38,933 nucleotides of DNA, taken from the NCBI GenBank assembly GCA_007118805.1, contig SKQW01000327.1, positions 1 to 38,933 of the forward strand. Reading direction: 5' to 3'. Every line of letters starts with the position of its first letter. Within the stretch, counting starts at the first letter, position 1. A program made the position numbers and the translations under genes. Positions 8,616-16,556 of this stretch are shown here, piece after piece. This stretch comes from Rhodobiaceae bacterium (GTDB lineage: Bacteria; Pseudomonadota; Alphaproteobacteria; Rhizobiales; Tepidamorphaceae). The notes below the pieces were generated by a model. It made no database searches, was not told the DNA's origin, and saw only the letters and a list, made by a program, of their open reading frames with translations.

Positions 8616-9371
8616 ATGGCGCGACACGGCACGCACCACTTCAATTACGTGCTCAGGCTGGCCGACAGCCCGTGCATTCTGGGCCAGCGGCTTACCGAAT
8701 GGACCGCCAATGCGCCGGCCATCGAGGAGGATATCGCGCTGGCCAACATCGCGCTCGACTGTTTCGGCCAGGCGCGGGCCCTCTATGGCCATGCGGCCCA
8801 TCTGGGCGGCCGCAGCGAGGACGATCTCGCCTTTCTGCGCGACGCCCCGGACTTCCGGAACCATCTCATTGTCGAGCAGCCCAACGGCGATTTCGCCCAC
8901 ACCATGATGCGCCAATTGCTCTATTCGGCATTCATGGAGCCCTATTACGAGGCGCTCGCCGCTTCCCGGGACGAAACGCTGGCCGGGATCGCCGCCAAGG
9001 CGGTCAAGGAGGTGACCTATCATGTGCGCCACAGTGCCGAGTGGGTGATCCGGCTCGGCGACGGCACCGAATACAGTCACCAACGGGCGCAGGCGGCGTT
9101 GGACGAATTGTGGATGTACACTGGCGAGATGTTCGAGCGAGACAGTCTCGACGCGGCGATGATCGCCGCCGGCATCGGGGTCGATGCCGCCGCCCTCAAG
9201 CCGCGGTGGGACGAAACACTGGATGAAATACTCGCACAAGCGACGCTGACACGTCCCGCCGATGGCTGGATGATCTCCGGCGGCCGGACCGGGACCCATA
9301 CCGAGCATCTCGGCCATATGCTGAGCGAGATGCAATTCCTCCAGCGCGCCTATCCGGGGGCGCAGTGGTGA
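8616..9371 (+). CDS. paaC: Phenylacetyl-CoA epoxidase structural subunit PaaC
   Basis: PaaC (251 residues) is the structural partner of PaaA with a degenerate ferritin-like fold. Family signatures include LADSPCILGQRLTEW near residue 15, ANIALDCFGQARALY near 45-60, and KEVTYHVRHSAEWVIRLGDGT near 135-155. The ATG at 8616 is preferred because GAGGCGGG lies just upstream. A GTG at 8604 that overlaps the paaB stop would add four residues. The C-terminus ends with LGHMLSEMQFLQRAYPGAQW, as usual for PaaC. Confidence 0.94.
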   Translation: MARHGTHHFNYVLRLADSPCILGQRLTEWTANAPAIEEDIALANIALDCFGQARALYGHAAHLGGRSEDDLAFLRDAPDFRNHLIVEQPNGDFAHTMMRQLLYSAFMEPYYEALAASRDETLAGIAAKAVKEVTYHVRHSAEWVIRLGDGTEYSHQRAQAALDELWMYTGEMFERDSLDAAMIAAGIGVDAAALKPRWDETLDEILAQATLTRPADGWMISGGRTGTHTEHLGHMLSEMQFLQRAYPGAQW

Positions 9372-9913
9372 CGGCGATGATCGCGCGCGCGGCCGAGAAT
9401 GCCGCCGAGAATGCCCAAGGCGAGCACGACCGGCAGCTCGTGGACGCGCGGGCGGCGCTGGAGGGGGTGTGCGATCCGGAGATTCCGGCGTTGACGATTG
9501 GCGATATCGGCATTCTGCGCGATGTGCGTCGCGATGCGGCGGGCCGCGTCGAGGTGGTGATCACGCCGACCTATTCGGGCTGCCCGGCGATGGGCGTGAT
9601 CGAATTCGAGATCCGCGCCGCGCTCGATGCCACCGGCCTTGAAGATGCCCGCATCTCGACGGTCTATTCGCCGGCCTGGACCACCGACTGGATCACCGAA
9701 CGGGGGCGGCAGCGGCTTCTCGAAGCGGGGATCGCGCCGCCGGCGCAATCGACCGGCAACAAGCGCGCCCTGTTCGGCGAGGTGGTGGTGCGCTGCCCGC
9801 GCTGCGACAGCGAGGATACCGAGCGGGTTAGCGAGTTCGGCGCCACCGCCTGCAAGGCGCTCTATCGCTGCCGCGCCTGCGCCGAACCGTTCGAATATTT
9901 CAAGTGCATCTGA
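9368..9913 (+). CDS. paaD: PaaD, iron-sulfur/metal maturation factor of the epoxidase
   Basis: The protein (about 181 residues) has an N-terminal MIP18/DUF59 domain with VCDPEIPALTIGDIGIL and the TPTYSGCPAMG loop, where the Cys is conserved. The C-terminus forms a zinc-ribbon-like unit with CPRCDS and CRAC plus a terminal FKC. PaaD is thought to help assemble the Fe-S cluster of PaaE or the di-iron site. The GTG at 9368 overlaps the paaC stop (GTGA), implying coupling; an ATG at 9377 is an alternative start that removes three residues. Confidence 0.93.
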   Translation: MTAMIARAAENAAENAQGEHDRQLVDARAALEGVCDPEIPALTIGDIGILRDVRRDAAGRVEVVITPTYSGCPAMGVIEFEIRAALDATGLEDARISTVYSPAWTTDWITERGRQRLLEAGIAPPAQSTGNKRALFGEVVVRCPRCDSEDTERVSEFGATACKALYRCRACAEPFEYFKCI

Positions 9914-9938
9914 TCGGGCGAGACCGGGCGAGCTGACC

Positions 9939-11036
9939 ATGCGCGACTTCCATCGACTGACGGTATCGGATGTGCGCCGGGAGACGCCGGATGCCGTCTC
10001 CATCGCCTTTGCGGTCCCCGAGGACCTGCGCGCGGCGTTCGGCTTCGAGCCAGGCCAGCATCTGACCGTGCGCGCCGACATCGACGGCGCCGAGGTGCGC
10101 CGCACCTATTCGATCTGCCGGGCGCCGGACGAGGGCGAGATGCGGGTCGCGATACGCCGCCAGGAGGGCGGCGCCTTCAGCTCTTTCGCCAGCGATAGGC
10201 TGGAGCCGGGCATGGCGCTCGACGTCATGCCGCCCTCGGGGCGCTTCACCCTTCCACCGGAAGAGGGCCCGCGGCATGTGGTGGCCTTCGCCGCCGGCAG
10301 CGGCATCACGCCGATCATGGCCATAGTGCGCACCCTGCTGGCACGCGAGCCGGACAGCCGCTTCACCCTGTTCTACGGTAATCGGGCGACCTCCAGCATC
10401 CTGTTCCGCGACGAGCTGGAGGACCTCAAGGACAGGTATCTCGGCCGCTTCCGGATCTTTCATTTCCTGACCCGCGAGCCGGATGCCGATGTGCCGCTCT
10501 TCGCGGGGCGGCTCGACGGGGACAAGGTCAAGGCGCTGGCAACGCGTCTCGTCGACATCGCCGATGTCGATGCGTTCTTCCTGTGCGGGCCCGGTAGCAT
10601 GATCGCCGATGCGCGCCAGGCGCTGAAGGAGCTCGGCATCGATCGCAAACGCATCCGTTCGGAGCATTTCGTCCCCGTCGACGGGGCCACCGGCCTGCCG
10701 CTGCGCCCCGCTCCGACGCCGCCCAAAGCCAATGGCGAGGCCGTGTCGGCGGCCATTGCCGAGATCGAGGTGATCCGGGACGGGGCGCGGCAGAGCTTTG
10801 CCTTTCCCGCCGACGCGCCCGGCGTGATCGATGCGGCGCTCGCCGCCGGCATCACCCTTCCTTATTCCTGCAAGGGCGGTATGTGCTGCACCTGCCGGGC
10901 CAAGGTGCTGGAAGGTGAGGCCGAGATGGCGCGCAATTACTCGCTGGAGCCCTGGGAGCTGGAGGAGGGGTATGTTCTGTCCTGCCAGGCGCGGCCCACC
11001 TCGGCGAAGCTCGTCCTCGACTACGACCAGGTCTGA
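9939..11036 (+). CDS. paaE: PaaE, NAD(P)H-dependent reductase of phenylacetyl-CoA epoxidase
   Basis: PaaE (365 residues) supplies electrons to PaaA. It has an FNR-like flavin domain (RTYSI near residue 55), a nucleotide-binding domain with GSGITPIMAI and FFLCGPGSMI, and a C-terminal plant-type 2Fe-2S ferredoxin domain whose cysteines appear in SCKGGMCCTC and LSCQ. The ATG at 9939 is chosen because the oxidoreductase domain begins directly after it. It lies 25 bases after paaD and ends the run. Downstream comes a convergent gene and REP-like repeats, so later pathway genes (paaG, paaZ, paaJ, paaK) are not in this cluster. Confidence 0.95.
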   Translation: MRDFHRLTVSDVRRETPDAVSIAFAVPEDLRAAFGFEPGQHLTVRADIDGAEVRRTYSICRAPDEGEMRVAIRRQEGGAFSSFASDRLEPGMALDVMPPSGRFTLPPEEGPRHVVAFAAGSGITPIMAIVRTLLAREPDSRFTLFYGNRATSSILFRDELEDLKDRYLGRFRIFHFLTREPDADVPLFAGRLDGDKVKALATRLVDIADVDAFFLCGPGSMIADARQALKELGIDRKRIRSEHFVPVDGATGLPLRPAPTPPKANGEAVSAAIAEIEVIRDGARQSFAFPADAPGVIDAALAAGITLPYSCKGGMCCTCRAKVLEGEAEMARNYSLEPWELEEGYVLSCQARPTSAKLVLDYDQV

Positions 11037-11111
11037 CCGCGCCCGCGCGGGCATGATGGAGGAGGCAGCGCTGTTCGCTTCGCTCGCATAGGTCGTGGGG
11101 GCACCGCAGCA

Positions 11112-11193
11112 CTGGATTGCCCGCTTTCGCGGGAATGAGCGAGCGGGGCCGGCCGTTTCCCAACCTTCGCTCATGCCCGCGCAGGGCGTCCAG
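11112..11193. repeat. Pair of REP-like palindromes in inverted orientation
   Basis: Unit one (11112-11142) starts CTGGATTGCCCGC and ends GAATGAGCGA, with the hairpin CCCGC-TTTC-GCGGG at 11120-11133. Unit two (11167-11193) is a diverged reverse-complement copy that starts TCGCTCATGCCCGCG and ends GCGTCCAG. A further similar palindrome, GCCCGCGCGGGC, lies at 11041-11052. This head-to-head layout resembles BIME-type elements, and the position between convergent paaE and fliJ is typical. The elements may also end transcription from both sides. Confidence 0.6.
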
Positions 11194-11261
11194 TTCCAAC
11201 GTCCCTGCCATCTCGGGGATCAGCGGCGAGCTGAGGCGCGTCGATCTGAACGGAATCCGCG

Positions 11262-11675
11262 CTAACCGGTGCGCACATACATGCGCAGGCCGATCTCGTC
11301 CATTTCCTGCTGGCCGCGCCGGTCCTCGCTCTTGCGTTCTGCCTCCTGGCTGCGTTCCTGAAGCAGCTCGATCTTCTTGAGCTCGTCATAGGCTTCGGCC
11401 AGCTCGGCTTGGGCGTCATCGAGCTGCTGCTTCAGGTTCTCGGCCGACTGGCGCAAATTGTCCCGGCGCGTCATCGCCGCCTTGGCGAAGGTCGGATAGG
11501 CAAAATGCGTCACGTCGGTGATGCCGGCCCGCTCCTCTTCCTCCAAAATCTGCCGGTCGAGCTCGGCCGCCATCTGTTCGAAATCGGCCATCATTGTCTC
11601 GATCTGGGTCACTTGTCGGCGCTTCTCGTCGACCTGGAACCGCCTTAGGCGGATGAGACTGTCACGCGACTTCAT
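11262..11675 (-). CDS. fliJ: Flagellar export chaperone FliJ
   Basis: The 137-residue protein is predicted to be almost entirely a helical coiled coil rich in Glu, Gln and Arg. It starts MKSRDSLIRLRRFQVDEKRR, a pattern typical of alphaproteobacterial FliJ. FliJ links the FliI ATPase ring to the FlhA export gate in the flagellar type III secretion apparatus. Its start is 21 bases after the fliI stop on the same strand, so they form an operon. Assignment rests on the N-terminal pattern, length and gene order, because FliJ sequences diverge strongly. Confidence 0.85.
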   Translation of the reverse strand: MKSRDSLIRLRRFQVDEKRRQVTQIETMMADFEQMAAELDRQILEEEERAGITDVTHFAYPTFAKAAMTRRDNLRQSAENLKQQLDDAQAELAEAYDELKKIELLQERSQEAERKSEDRRGQQEMDEIGLRMYVRTG

Positions 11676-11696
11676 CGATCCGGTGCTCCCAATTCA

Positions 11697-13025
11697 TCAC
11701 GCCGCATCTTTGCCCTCGTGAAGCACGATCCGTGCCAGCTGCTGATAGGCATCATCGATCGTGGTCACCTCGTCCTTGCCCTGGGCGAGAAACGCCTCGA
11801 GCGCCTCATTGCGTTCAATCGCTTCATCGACCGCCGGGTCGCTGCCCCGCCGATAGGCACCGAGCCGAATCAGTTCTTCCATGTCCGCATAGGTCGCCAT
11901 CAGCTTGCGCGCCTTGTGGATGGCCGGAAGAAATGCCGGGTCGGCCGATCTGGGCATGGTACGCGAGACCGATTTCGAAATGCTTATCGCGGGAAAGCGG
12001 CCCCGTTCGGCGACCGCGCGCTCCATCACGATATGGCCATCGACGATCGCCCGGACGGCGTCGGAGATCGGCTCGTTGTGATCGTCGCCCTCGACCAGAA
12101 CGGTGAACAGCCCGGTGATCGCGCCGCCGCAGGCGCCGGGCCCGGCCCGTTCGAGCAGGCGCGGCAGCTCGGTGAACACGGTGGGTGTGTAGCCCTTCGC
12201 GGTGGGCGGCTCACCGCCGGCAAGCCCGATTTCGCGCTGCGCCATGGCAAAGCGCGTCAAGGAATCGATGAGACACAGCACATTGCCGCCGCCGTACCGG
12301 AAATGCTCGGCCAGCGACATGGTCAACCAGGCCGCCTGGCGGCGCATCAGGGCGGTTTCGTCCGACGTGGCGACCACGACGACGGAGCGCTTCAGCCCCT
12401 CCGGCCCGAGGTCGTCCTCCAGGAACTCCTGCACCTCGCGGCCGCGCTCGCCGATCAGGCCGATCACCGAAACGTCGGCCTTTGCATTGCGCGCCAGCAT
12501 GGAGAACAGCACCGACTTGCCCACGCCGGACCCGGCGAAGATGCCCATGCGCTGGCCCTGGCAGCAGGTCAGAAAGGTGTTGATGGCCCGCACCCCGAGG
12601 TCGATCGGCGGCCCCAGGCGGACGCGCTCATGGGCCGGCGGCGGCGCGGCTCGCAGCGGACGCGCGAGCGGCCCGGAGGCAAGCGGTCCCTTTCCGTCGA
12701 TCGGCTCCCCGCGCGCATTGACCACCCGGCCAAGCCAGGCGCGACTGGGATGGATGACCGCCTCCGCTGCCTCGATGACCGCGCGCGCGCCCATCCGCAC
12801 ACCCTCGAGATGGGAGAATGGCATGCAGATCGCGCGTTCGTCCCGGAACCCGACCACCTCACATGGGATGGTGACGTCCGCGCCCGACTCGATGCGAATA
12901 CGGGAGCCGATGCGCATGGCATGAACCGGCCCGGCGACCTCTACCAGCAGGCCTTGGACGGCAACCACGCGGCCGAAGCATTCCACGGCTGGCAGCGCCA
13001 GGATCTCCTCCGTCAGTGCCCGCAA
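11697..13025 (-). CDS. fliI: Flagellum-specific ATP synthase/export ATPase FliI
   Basis: FliI (442 residues) is the ATPase of the flagellar protein export apparatus, homologous to F1 beta. The Walker A motif AGSGVGKS is at 164-171, GERGREV follows with the catalytic Glu, and the Walker B region reads CLIDSLTRFAMAQRE. NARGEPIDGKGPL near 103-115 is also typical. The frame is open for another 76 codons upstream, but the TTG at 13025 is chosen: it is preceded by a perfect AAGGAGG at 13032-13038 (minus strand) and yields the usual FliI length and N-terminus (MRALTEE). It is divergent from ctrA. Confidence 0.95.
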   Translation of the reverse strand: MRALTEEILALPAVECFGRVVAVQGLLVEVAGPVHAMRIGSRIRIESGADVTIPCEVVGFRDERAICMPFSHLEGVRMGARAVIEAAEAVIHPSRAWLGRVVNARGEPIDGKGPLASGPLARPLRAAPPPAHERVRLGPPIDLGVRAINTFLTCCQGQRMGIFAGSGVGKSVLFSMLARNAKADVSVIGLIGERGREVQEFLEDDLGPEGLKRSVVVVATSDETALMRRQAAWLTMSLAEHFRYGGGNVLCLIDSLTRFAMAQREIGLAGGEPPTAKGYTPTVFTELPRLLERAGPGACGGAITGLFTVLVEGDDHNEPISDAVRAIVDGHIVMERAVAERGRFPAISISKSVSRTMPRSADPAFLPAIHKARKLMATYADMEELIRLGAYRRGSDPAVDEAIERNEALEAFLAQGKDEVTTIDDAYQQLARIVLHEGKDAA

Positions 13026-13398
13026 GCCGATCCTCCTTGGTGGTGCGCGTAACGATTCGTTTACGGCTCCCGTCAATACTCGGTCAGAACCTATTAAGGG
13101 GCCGTAAACCAAGCGGCTTCCTCGGGAAGGGTAAAGGAATGGGAGTTCGCCGAGTCGGTTAGCCGAGGTTCTTGATCCGGCGCGAGAGGCTGGGGGTAGC
13201 GAGTCCTGTCGGTTCTGCAAGCGCTTCGCGGTTGCCGTCCCACGCAAATTCATCGGGTGCGGTTGACCGGAATGAGCATTTGTTAACCATTGAGGTTTAC
13301 AATTCCGATTCGCGAGGACCAGTCGGTGACCTGTCGAGCGCCGCTGGATTTAAACCAGCGGCGCCATGCCCAGAAGAGGCATATGGAAGGGGTTTGGC
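13026..13398. promoter_or_regulatory. fliI-ctrA divergent control region with CtrA box and GANTC cluster
   Basis: This 373-base gap has no gene. It holds a near-perfect CtrA box at 13094-13109 (TTAA-N7-TAAAC against TTAA-N7-TTAAC), a further TTAAC half-site at 13283-13287, and a -10-like TACAAT at 13298-13303. It also holds GANTC sites at 13054, 13152, 13201 and 13307, and a perfect 8-base inverted repeat GTTTACGG/CCGTAAAC at 13059-13066 and 13102-13109 whose right arm is part of the CtrA box. Autoregulation of ctrA and cell-cycle control of fliIJ are inferred from known CtrA biology. Confidence 0.6.
13338..13364 (+). promoter_or_regulatory. Strong hairpin in the ctrA leader
   Basis: GCGCCGCTGG (13338-13347) and CCAGCGGCGC (13355-13364) pair perfectly over 10 bases around the 7-base AT loop ATTTAAA. 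It lies 34 bases upstream of the ctrA ATG and is not followed by a T-run, so a simple terminator is unlikely. It may be an RNA structure that affects stability or translation, or a protein site at the DNA level. Confidence 0.6.
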
Positions 13399-14097
13399 AT
13401 GCGAGTTTTGCTGATCGAGGACGATGGCGCGACCGCACAAAGCATCCAGCTGATGCTCAAGTCGGAAAACTTCAACGTCTACACGACCGATCTCGGTGAA
13501 GAAGGCATCGATCTCGGCAAACTCTATGACTACGATATCATCCTTCTGGATCTAAACCTTCCCGACGTCAGCGGATACGAGGTCCTCAAGACCCTGCGCG
13601 TTGCCAAGGTCAAGACGCCGGTGCTCATCCTGTCGGGCCTGGCCGGCACCGAGGATAAGGTGCGCGGCCTCGGCTTCGGCGCCGACGACTACATGACCAA
13701 GCCGTTCCACAAGGACGAATTGGTCGCGCGCATCCAGGCCATCGTCCGCCGCTCCAAGGGCCACGCCGAATCGATCATCGAGACCGGCGATCTCAAGGTG
13801 AATCTCGATACCAAGACCGTCGATGTCGGCGGACAGCGGGTGCATCTGACCGGCAAGGAATATCAGATGCTCGAGCTGCTCAGCCTGCGCAAGGGCTCCA
13901 CCCTGACCAAGGAAATGTTCCTCAACCACCTCTATGGCGGCATGGACGAGCCGGAGCTCAAGATCATCGACGTGTTCATCTGCAAACTGCGCAAGAAGCT
14001 GTCGGCGGCGACCGGCGGCAAGAACTACATCGAGACGGTGTGGGGGCGCGGATACGTCCTGCGCGACCCGGAGCCCGAGCAGGCGTTGTCGGCCTGA
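13399..14097 (+). CDS. ctrA: Cell-cycle master response regulator CtrA
   Basis: CtrA (232 residues) is an OmpR-type response regulator that controls cell cycle, flagellum and chemotaxis genes in alphaproteobacteria. The receiver domain covers residues 1-120 with acidic pocket EDD at 7-9, phospho-acceptor Asp51 in LLDLNLPD, and Lys101 in DDYMTKPF. The winged-helix DNA-binding domain covers about 125-228 and includes [17 protein letters not shown] and [10 protein letters not shown]. The ATG at 13399 gives the invariant start MRVLLIEDD and has GGAAGGGG upstream. The C-terminus ends in LSA instead of the Ala-Ala end reported for Caulobacter CtrA, where it acts in ClpXP turnover. Confidence 0.97.
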   Translation: MRVLLIEDDGATAQSIQLMLKSENFNVYTTDLGEEGIDLGKLYDYDIILLDLNLPDVSGYEVLKTLRVAKVKTPVLILSGLAGTEDKVRGLGFGADDYMTKPFHKDELVARIQAIVRRSKGHAESIIETGDLKVNLDTKTVDVGGQRVHLTGKEYQMLELLSLRKGSTLTKEMFLNHLYGGMDEPELKIIDVFICKLRKKLSAATGGKNYIETVWGRGYVLRDPEPEQALSA

Positions 14098-14251
14098 CCT
14101 GGCCGCGCGGCCTTCCATAAAAGGACACTCTGCCACAGCAAGAGCCCCGGCCAAGGCGCGGGGGCAGACCGTCGTCCCAGCCAGCGCTCCGGTCAGCGCG
14201 TGGTGGGCGCGCCTCACACCGGCGCGATGCGGCGGGGACTTCCTGCCCGGT

Positions 14252-14617
<366 letters not shown>

Positions 14618-14949
14618 CACGGCACTCTCGCTATCGGACCGAGTCAACCGATACTCTAGCCCACATCACCTTCCGAAAGGTTACGCTCCGGGCTTTTCCG
14701 CAATTAGAACTTGCAGGATGCTGCGACGAGCGCCAGCGGTGGCCGGCGGGCGCGGCACCCGCAGGCGGTGCGGCCCGGAAATCCGCCGTCCAGCCCGCTT
14801 CGTTTCCCCGCACCTAGCAATGCGAAAAACCGCGCCCGGTCGTTGACCCCCCCTTTTCTTTCATGCTCAATTCGCGTTACCCAATCCGCGCATAATTCTG
14901 CATGCTGCGACAGAAGAACACAAAAGCCATTTGTTCCAGGGAGAAGGGC
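14618..14949. other. Intergenic region between cheY-like gene and peptide transporter
   Basis: The 332 bases hold no gene that I can support. Near the right end are possible promoter elements for the transporter: TTGACC at 14843-14848 and a good -10-like CATAAT at 14891-14896, which are not correctly spaced to each other. A T/C-rich tract follows TTGACC. I see no repeat or structured RNA. Confidence 0.4.
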
Positions 14950-16482
14950 ATGAACAAGCTACTGCACTTAACGCTGCTATCTGCAGGCGCATTTGCGTTT
15001 GCAAGTGTCAACACCGCGCCGTCGGCGCTGGCCGGCCCGGATAACGACACCCTGGTCTGGGCGTCGGACAGCGAGCCGGAGAATGTCAGCCCCTACCACA
15101 ACAATCTGCGCGAACGCGTGGTGCTGGCGCGCCATGTCTGGGACACGCTGATCTATCGCGATCCCGACACCGGCGAGTATCGCGGCCTGATCGCCACCGA
15201 CTGGGAATGGGTCGACGACACCACGCTGGAGGTCAATATCCGCGAGGGGCTTACCTTCCACAACGGCGATCCGCTCACCGCCGAGGATATCGAATTCACG
15301 TTCAATTATGTGGTCGATCCCGATTCGGGCGTGGTGACCCGCCAGAACACCGACTGGATCGGCAGCGCCGAGGCGGTCGACGACTACACGGTGCGGATCC
15401 ATCTCGACGAGCCGTTCCCGGCGGCGATCGAATATCTCGCCGGCCCGACGCCGATCTACCCGAAGGCCTATTTCGAGGAAGTCGGCCTTGACGGCTTCAG
15501 CCGCGAGCCGATTGGCTCCGGTCCCTACAAGATTACGGAAGTGCGGCCCGGCCAGCATGTCCGGATGGAACTCTTCGAGGATTACTTCGAGGACAGCCCG
15601 CGCGCCGAGGCGACCATCGGCACCCTTATCTTCCGCTATATCCCGGATGGCGAAACCCGGCTCGCCGAGCTGATGACCGGCTCGGTCGAGTGGCTCTGGC
15701 GGGTTCCCGCCGACCAGGCCGACCAGCTGGAGGCCGTCCCGGACGTCGCGGTGACGTCCGGCGAAACCATGCGCGTGGCCTATCTGCGTATGGATGCGGC
15801 CGGCCGCACCGGGGACGACAACCCGTTCACCAAGCTCGAGGTGCGCCGCGCGGTCAACCATGCCATCGACCGCCAGGCAATCGTCGATTCGCTGATCCGC
15901 GGCGGCGCCCGGGTCATCAACTCCGCCTGCTTCCCCGAGCAGTTCGGCTGCGAGCAGGACGTGATGGTCTATGACTATGATCCGGACAAGGCGCGCGCGC
16001 TTCTCGAGGAGGCGGGCTATGCTGACGGCATCGAGACGAACATCTACGCCTATCGCGAGCGCGAATACACCGAAGCCGTCATCGGCTATCTGCGCGAAGT
16101 GGGGATCACCGCCAACCTCCAGTTCATGCAGTATGCCGCGTTGCGCGATCTCGCCCGGGCCGGCGAGGTTCCCATCGACAACCAGACCTGGGGGTCGTTC
16201 TCGATCAATGACGTGTCCGCCATCACCACGACCTTCTTCAATCTGAGCGGCGACGACTTCGCCCAGGACGAGCAGGTCGCCGAGTGGCTTCAGATGGGGG
16301 ACACCCGGACCGACCCGGCCGAGCGCGAGGAATACTATTCCAAGGCGCTTCAGCGGATCGCCGAACAGGCATATTGGGTGCCGCTCTACAGCTACTCGAC
16401 CAATTACGCGCATATCGAGGAGCTGGACTTCCAGCCCTACCCCGATGAGGTGCCGCGCTTCTACGCGGCAAGCTGGAAATAG
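14950..16482 (+). CDS. Peptide-type ABC transporter substrate-binding protein (SBP family 5)
   Basis: The product (510 residues) is a periplasmic binding protein of the DppA/OppA type. A signal peptide covers residues 1-28 with a probable cleavage site after SALA. The mature protein starts with DTLVWASDSEPENVSPY, and FHNGDPLTAEDIEFTFNYV near residues 104-122 is typical of the family. The C-terminus ends RFYAASWK. The ATG at 14950 is preceded by GAGAAGGG. Two permease and two ATPase genes follow directly, so the system is complete. Ligands of such systems are di- or oligopeptides, nickel chelates or opines; the downstream M20 peptidase favours a peptide or acylated amino acid. Confidence 0.93.
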   Translation: MNKLLHLTLLSAGAFAFASVNTAPSALAGPDNDTLVWASDSEPENVSPYHNNLRERVVLARHVWDTLIYRDPDTGEYRGLIATDWEWVDDTTLEVNIREGLTFHNGDPLTAEDIEFTFNYVVDPDSGVVTRQNTDWIGSAEAVDDYTVRIHLDEPFPAAIEYLAGPTPIYPKAYFEEVGLDGFSREPIGSGPYKITEVRPGQHVRMELFEDYFEDSPRAEATIGTLIFRYIPDGETRLAELMTGSVEWLWRVPADQADQLEAVPDVAVTSGETMRVAYLRMDAAGRTGDDNPFTKLEVRRAVNHAIDRQAIVDSLIRGGARVINSACFPEQFGCEQDVMVYDYDPDKARALLEEAGYADGIETNIYAYREREYTEAVIGYLREVGITANLQFMQYAALRDLARAGEVPIDNQTWGSFSINDVSAITTTFFNLSGDDFAQDEQVAEWLQMGDTRTDPAEREEYYSKALQRIAEQAYWVPLYSYSTNYAHIEELDFQPYPDEVPRFYAASWK

Positions 16483-16506
16483 GCCGACGGTAAGGTCCCG
16501 ACGCGC

Positions 16507-16531
16507 GGGGGTGGCCCGATGGGCCGCCCCC
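16507..16531 (+). terminator. GC-rich hairpin after the binding-protein gene
   Basis: GGGGG-T-GGCCC (16507-16517) pairs with GGGCC-G-CCCCC (16521-16531) around a 3-base loop, with one T:G wobble. No T-run follows, so it is more likely an mRNA stabiliser or partial terminator between the binding-protein gene and the permease genes than a full stop. Confidence 0.5.
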
Positions 16532-16556
16532 GGCTGTCGCGCTTCAAGGCAGGTTG

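Noticed and set aside
13263-13291. TTGACC-N17-ACCATT as the ctrA promoter
   Set aside because: The -35 part is good but the -10 part is poor; TACAAT at 13298-13303 is a better -10, but it lacks a correctly spaced sigma-70 -35, so the start remains open.
14101-14112. GGCCGCGCGGCC palindrome after ctrA as terminator
   Set aside because: It is only 12 bases with a tiny loop and no T-run; such palindromes are frequent by chance at this GC content.
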